Below are positions 60,601 to 64,000 of a stretch of 64,000 nucleotides of DNA, in pieces. The stretch is from Polaribacter pectinis. GTDB taxonomy: Bacteria; Bacteroidota; Bacteroidia; Flavobacteriales; Flavobacteriaceae. Under the pieces are notes generated by a model. It had not been told where the DNA came from. It saw only the letters and a program-made list of their open reading frames with translations, and did no database searches. Numbering within the stretch: the stretch's first letter is position 1; every line of letters starts with the position of its first letter. Location of the stretch: assembly GCF_014352875.1 (NCBI RefSeq), contig NZ_CP060695.1:62001-126000 (forward strand), read 5' to 3'. The position numbers and the translations under genes were made by a program.

Positions 60601-61680
60601 TTGAGTGCAGCACAATTCATTCCGAAAAAAAATACAAATTCAGTAGAAAAAGTAAGTTTTAAATGGCAAACACCAAGCAATATTGCATTGGTAAAATATT
60701 GGGGAAAAAGTAATCCTCAAATTCCAAAAAATGCTTCTATTAGCTTTACTTTAAAAAATTGTCATACAATTACTACTATCGAGTTTTCTAAAAAAGAAAC
60801 TTCAACAGATGTAGAGTTTGATTTATTTTTTGAAGGAAAAAAGAAAGAAGAGTTCAAACCTAAAATTGCAGAATTTTTTAAAAGAGTAGCAGAATATTGC
60901 CCTTATATTTTCGATTATAGAATGACAATTCATTCAGAAAATTCTTTTCCACACTCAAGCGGAATTGCCTCTTCTGCAAGTGGTTTAAGTGCTATTGCAA
61001 TGTGTTTAATGAGTTTAGAAAATGTACTAAATTCAGATTTAACGCAAGAATTTATTAGTAAAAAAGCATCTTTTTTAGCACGTTTAGGTTCTGGAAGTGC
61101 AAGTAGAAGTGTAGAAGGTCCTCTGGTTGTTTGGGGAAATCATCCGAAAATTGAAGGAAGTTCAGATTTATTTGGAGTTCAGTTTCCTTACAAAGTGCAT
61201 TCGGTTTTCGAGAATTACCAAGATGCAATTTTGTTGGTAGATAAAGGAGAAAAGCAAGTTTCTAGTACTGTTGGGCATAACTTAATGCAGAATCATCCGT
61301 ACGCAGAAAATAGATTTGTACAAGCGAATGACAATCTTGCAAAGCTTTCAAAAATTCTTCAAAATGGAGATATAAAAGCTTTTGTAAATTTAGTAGAAAG
61401 TGAAGCGTTAACATTGCATGCAATGATGATGACAAGCAATCCCTATTTTATTTTAATGAAACCCAATACGTTAGAAATTATCAACAAAATTTGGGAATAT
61501 CGTGAAGAAAACAATAGTAATATTTGTTTTACTTTAGATGCAGGTGCAAATGTACATGTGTTGTATCCAGAAAAGGAAAAGGAAAAAGTGAATCAATTTA
61601 TTGATAATCAATTATCTAAATACTGTCAGAAAAATCACTATATTTGTGATACTGTCGGTTTTGGAGCAAAAAAGCTGTAA
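60601..61680 (+). CDS. mvaD: Diphosphomevalonate decarboxylase
   Basis: 359 residues. Converts mevalonate 5-diphosphate to isopentenyl diphosphate with ATP. NIALVKYWGKSNPQIPKNAS (about 28-47; substrate site), FPHSSGIASSASGLSAIAMC (about 117-136; phosphate loop), LARLGSGSASRSVEGPLVVW (about 159-178) and CFTLDAGANVHVLYPE (about 307-322; catalytic Asp) are all normal for the family. The start is a TTG at 60601 with no near in-frame ATG. It opens an mvaD-ywqK-mevalonate kinase-UbiA block. Confidence 0.95.
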   Translation: MSAAQFIPKKNTNSVEKVSFKWQTPSNIALVKYWGKSNPQIPKNASISFTLKNCHTITTIEFSKKETSTDVEFDLFFEGKKKEEFKPKIAEFFKRVAEYCPYIFDYRMTIHSENSFPHSSGIASSASGLSAIAMCLMSLENVLNSDLTQEFISKKASFLARLGSGSASRSVEGPLVVWGNHPKIEGSSDLFGVQFPYKVHSVFENYQDAILLVDKGEKQVSSTVGHNLMQNHPYAENRFVQANDNLAKLSKILQNGDIKAFVNLVESEALTLHAMMMTSNPYFILMKPNTLEIINKIWEYREENNSNICFTLDAGANVHVLYPEKEKEKVNQFIDNQLSKYCQKNHYICDTVGFGAKKL

Positions 61681-61708
61681 CATCTTCAGCAATTAAAAAC
61701 ACGTTCTT

Positions 61709-62200
61709 ATGAAAACTACAACTGTACTTATTTTAATTGTTGTTGGGTTTTTAACATCATCATTATCAGCCCAAGAAACTGTTTATTTCGATTCTAATTG
61801 GAACCTTTCTACAAAGGAAAAAGCTGCTTACTATAGACCTGCTCCCAAGAAAGTAGACAATGGTTATTGGATTGTTGATTATTACGTTTCTGGAAAAAAA
61901 CAAATGGAGGGTTTAAGTAAAACTAATAAACCTAACAAAGAAGTTTATGTTGGAGCTGTAAACTATTTTCATGAAAATGGAGCAAATTTTCAGAAAGTGA
62001 ATTATGTTGATGGGAAACCTGAAGGTAAATTCTACGAGTATTATGATACTGGAGAAATGAAAAGAATAGGTAAGTACGAAGCTGGATTAAGAGAAGGAAG
62101 TTGGAAGGTGTACTACAAGAACGGAAAAATTCAGGAAAAAGGAAAATATAATAAAGGTGAAAAAGTAGGAATTTGGAAAACTTTTTACAAAAATATTTGA
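61709..62200 (+). CDS. Secreted YwqK/MORN-repeat protein
   Basis: 163 residues. Signal peptide (LTSSLSAQET end), then three or more MORN-like repeats of about 23 residues: VYVGAVNYFHENGANFQKVN, GKFYEYYDTGEMKRIGKYEA, GSWKVYYKNGKIQEKGKYNK and GIWKTFYKNI. These repeats form beta-hairpin ladders. The YwqK family name comes from an antitoxin proposal that need not apply. No toxin gene is adjacent; instead it lies between mvaD (28 bp) and the mevalonate kinase gene (53 bp). Confidence 0.87.
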   Translation: MKTTTVLILIVVGFLTSSLSAQETVYFDSNWNLSTKEKAAYYRPAPKKVDNGYWIVDYYVSGKKQMEGLSKTNKPNKEVYVGAVNYFHENGANFQKVNYVDGKPEGKFYEYYDTGEMKRIGKYEAGLREGSWKVYYKNGKIQEKGKYNKGEKVGIWKTFYKNI

Positions 62201-62226
62201 TAAGATTCTCTTAACATAAAAATTTG

Positions 62227-62234
62227 TATTTTTG
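62227..62234 (+). promoter_or_regulatory. Candidate -7 box of the mevalonate kinase gene
   Basis: TATTTTTG is a full match to TAnnTTTG, 19 bp before the ATG at 62254. A TTTG at 62196-62199 gives an overlong 27-bp spacer. Confidence 0.4.
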
Positions 62235-62253
62235 TACCACTATTTAAAGAAAA

Positions 62254-63180
62254 ATGAAAGGACCACTATTTTATGCTAAAATTCTTCTTTTTGGAGAATA
62301 CGGAATTATTAAAGATTCTAAAGGTTTAGCAATTCCGTTTAACGCATACAGAGGTGCATTAAAAACATCTTCTAATCTTGTTGATAATGCTAAAAAATCT
62401 AATGAAAACTTACAGCGTTTTTATGACTATTTAGCAAATTTAGAAACAGATTTAGTTACTTTTAATTTAAAAAAGTTACAGAAAGATATTGTTAACGGAA
62501 TGTATTTCGATTCTTCAATACCACAAGGTTATGGAGTTGGAAGTTCTGGTGCACTTGTTGCGTCTATTTATGATGAATATGCTGCCGATAAAATTACTGT
62601 TTTAGAAAATTTAACAAGAGAAAAATTACTAAAGCTAAAAGAAGTATTTTCTTTGATGGAATCTTTTTTTCATGGAAAAAGTTCTGGTTTAGATCCTTTA
62701 AATAGTTACTTAAGTTTACCAATTTTAATCAATTCTAAAATAGATATAGAGCCAGCAGGAATTCCATCACAAAAAGAAGGAAAAGGTGCTGTTTTTTTAT
62801 TAGATTCAGAACAAATTGGTGAAACTGAACCTATGGTAAACATCTTTATGAATAAGATGAAAAGCGAAGGTTTTAGAAAAATGATTAGTGAAGAATTTGC
62901 TACGACTACAGATATTTGTATAGATAATTTTTTACAAGGTGATGTAAAATCTTTATTTGGTAATGTAAAAAATCTCTCTAAAATAGTTCTAAAAAACTTT
63001 AAACCAATGATTCCTGTTGCTTTTCATAAAGTTTGGGAAAAAGGAATTAAAACAAATGATTACTACTTAAAACTTTGCGGTTCTGGTGGCGGTGGTTACA
63101 TTTTAGGTTTTACAGAAGATTATCAAAAAGCGCAACAAAGCTTAAAAGATTATAAATTAGAATTGGTTTACAGATTCTAA
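62254..63180 (+). CDS. Mevalonate kinase-type GHMP kinase
   Basis: 308 residues. Phosphorylates mevalonate at C5. AKILLFGEYGIIKDSKGLAI (8-27; substrate-binding N-terminus), IPQGYGVGSSGALVASIYDE (about 90-109; phosphate loop), FHGKSSGLDPLNSYLSLPIL (about 139-158; catalytic Asp region) and LCGSGGGGYILGF (about 276-288). Located after mvaD and the MORN gene, and 9 bp before a UbiA prenyltransferase. Another GHMP substrate cannot be excluded, but the neighbours favour mevalonate. Confidence 0.88.
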   Translation: MKGPLFYAKILLFGEYGIIKDSKGLAIPFNAYRGALKTSSNLVDNAKKSNENLQRFYDYLANLETDLVTFNLKKLQKDIVNGMYFDSSIPQGYGVGSSGALVASIYDEYAADKITVLENLTREKLLKLKEVFSLMESFFHGKSSGLDPLNSYLSLPILINSKIDIEPAGIPSQKEGKGAVFLLDSEQIGETEPMVNIFMNKMKSEGFRKMISEEFATTTDICIDNFLQGDVKSLFGNVKNLSKIVLKNFKPMIPVAFHKVWEKGIKTNDYYLKLCGSGGGGYILGFTEDYQKAQQSLKDYKLELVYRF

Positions 63181-63189
63181 AAAATCTTT

Positions 63190-64000
63190 ATGACTTCCTT
63201 TAAAGTAAAAAGAATTACCTACAAAATATTAAGTCTTTTATCAGTTATTAGAGGGTATAATATTCTTGTTTTAATTGCTGCACAATATTTAGCTTCTATA
63301 TTTATTTTCTCTCCAGAAAAGTCTATAAGACATGTTATTTTCGATTGGCATTTGCTTTATATTGTTTTAGCTTCAATTTGTGTTGTTGCTGCAGGTTATA
63401 TTATTAATAATTTTTATGACATTAAAGTTGATAGGATTAATAGACCTCTTAAAACAGGTTTAGATACCTATGTAAAACAGTCTACAAGATTAAAGCTTTA
63501 CTTTATTCTTAATTTTTTAGGTTTTATTTTTGGTACATTAATTTCATGGAGAGCGGCTTTGTTTTTTTCAGTATATATTTTTGCAATCTGGTTTTATTCT
63601 CATAAACTAAAAAAACATCCATTAACTGGGTTAATATCTGCTACTGTACTTACTATATTACCTTTTTTTGCAGTTTTTGTGTATTTTGGTAACTTCTCAA
63701 AAATAATTTTTGTCCATGCAGTTTTTCTGTTTTTAGTAATTATGGTGAGAGAATTAATAAAAGATTTAGAAAATATTAAAGGAGCGTTAGCAAATAATTA
63801 TACCACTTTTTCAGTAGCATATGGAGAATTAAAGACTAAAAAATTATCAATTTTTTTATTAATTTTAACTTTGTTTCCTGTTTCTGTATTATTTAGATAC
63901 CCGTCATTAAGTTATATGCGTTATTACTTCTATTTTGCGATGGTTATTTTGATATTTGTAGGTTCTTATCTATGGAATGCAAAAACTAAAAATCAATATA
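63190..64000 (+). CDS. UbiA-family prenyltransferase (partial, 5' part)
   Basis: The first 270 codons of a membrane enzyme that runs off the right edge. Motifs: AAGYIINNFYDIKVDRINRP (about 67-86), the NxxxDxxxD metal/diphosphate site, and the second site VREILIKDL-like ELIKDLENIKGALANNY (about 183-199). About seven helices are seen (for example VIRGYNILVLIAAQYLASIF). Flavobacterial relatives act as geranylgeranylglycerol-phosphate geranylgeranyltransferase-like enzymes; the exact acceptor is not shown. Nine bp after the mevalonate kinase gene, consistent with isoprenoid use. Confidence 0.88.
   Translation, partial: MTSFKVKRITYKILSLLSVIRGYNILVLIAAQYLASIFIFSPEKSIRHVIFDWHLLYIVLASICVVAAGYIINNFYDIKVDRINRPLKTGLDTYVKQSTRLKLYFILNFLGFIFGTLISWRAALFFSVYIFAIWFYSHKLKKHPLTGLISATVLTILPFFAVFVYFGNFSKIIFVHAVFLFLVIMVRELIKDLENIKGALANNYTTFSVAYGELKTKKLSIFLLILTLFPVSVLFRYPSLSYMRYYFYFAMVILIFVGSYLWNAKTKNQY

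Noticed and set aside
61709-62200. Toxin-antitoxin system
   Set aside because: The YwqK name suggests an antitoxin, but the protein has a signal peptide and there is no toxin-like neighbour.

Overview
The window is chromosomal DNA from an AT-rich member of the Flavobacteriia (Bacteroidota), probably a Polaribacter- or Tenacibaculum-like marine species. The signs are the low GC content, start regions without clear Shine-Dalgarno sequences, Bacteroidota promoter elements (TTG/TTTG at -33 and TAnnTTTG at -7), many small lipoproteins, and typical families such as DUF4920, DUF6146, M49 dipeptidyl peptidase III, the GYDIA kinase and an S41 carboxy-terminal processing protease with a long C-terminal region. 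Genus assignment is an inference. I see no phage, insertion sequence, integron or CRISPR array. Apart from intergenic repeats, this looks like ordinary core chromosome.

Layout. 1-5.1 kb: partial pyruvate dehydrogenase E1 beta, divergent from etfB-etfA (electron transfer flavoprotein), with a 28-bp perfect palindrome between them; then a bifunctional-nuclease-domain protein and a concentrative nucleoside transporter carrying an extra secreted N-terminal domain. 5.2-8.9 kb: an AraC regulator, two paralogous lipoproteins each made of two NTF2/SnoaL-like units, a methyltransferase and a small Cys-pair coiled-coil protein. 9-12.1 kb: thymidylate synthase and dihydrofolate reductase (dTMP/folate), a CBM48-like protein and 3-methyladenine glycosylase. 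12.2-20.3 kb: secreted and outer-membrane proteins, M49 peptidase, an SDR, a MazG-like protein, a BLUF photoreceptor, ilvE, a DUF4920 lipoprotein, mnmD and a 43-residue membrane protein. 20.4-32 kb: a glycosyltransferase/flippase-like pair, ruvC, an LRR lipoprotein, hemW, a cyclase-family enzyme, a hydrolase, CorA, 5-formyl-THF cyclo-ligase, an M23 peptidase and adenine deaminase. 32-41.4 kb: PhnA-like protein, DUF4407 membrane protein, a BlaI/BlaR1-type pair, M20 dipeptidase, tRNA-Leu(UAG), a nuclease, a thioesterase and the tail-specific protease. 41.6-46.4 kb: surE, a membrane protein, lpxB, an NlpC/P60 lipoprotein and ComEC. 46.4-52.3 kb: a thioredoxin-fold protein and a peptide-use cluster (DPP-IV lipoprotein and two POT transporters). 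52.5-64 kb: mevalonate-pathway genes in two blocks (HMG-CoA reductase and GYDIA kinase; mvaD, mevalonate kinase and a UbiA prenyltransferase), separated by redox, thiamine and LytS/LytR-type genes.

How they work together. Four isoprenoid genes lie within 11 kb, and the only gene of the set without an assigned reaction is a GHMP kinase translationally coupled to HMG-CoA reductase, so it is a candidate phosphomevalonate kinase. The peptidases (DPP-III, DPP-IV, M20, S41) with two POT carriers suggest a peptide-using lifestyle. The BlaI-type gene has a promoter whose -33 and -7 boxes lie inside two TACA/TGTA operators, so autoregulation is readable from the sequence. Copies of a modular intergenic repeat sit at 2.5, 20.3, 32.2 and 36.2 kb.
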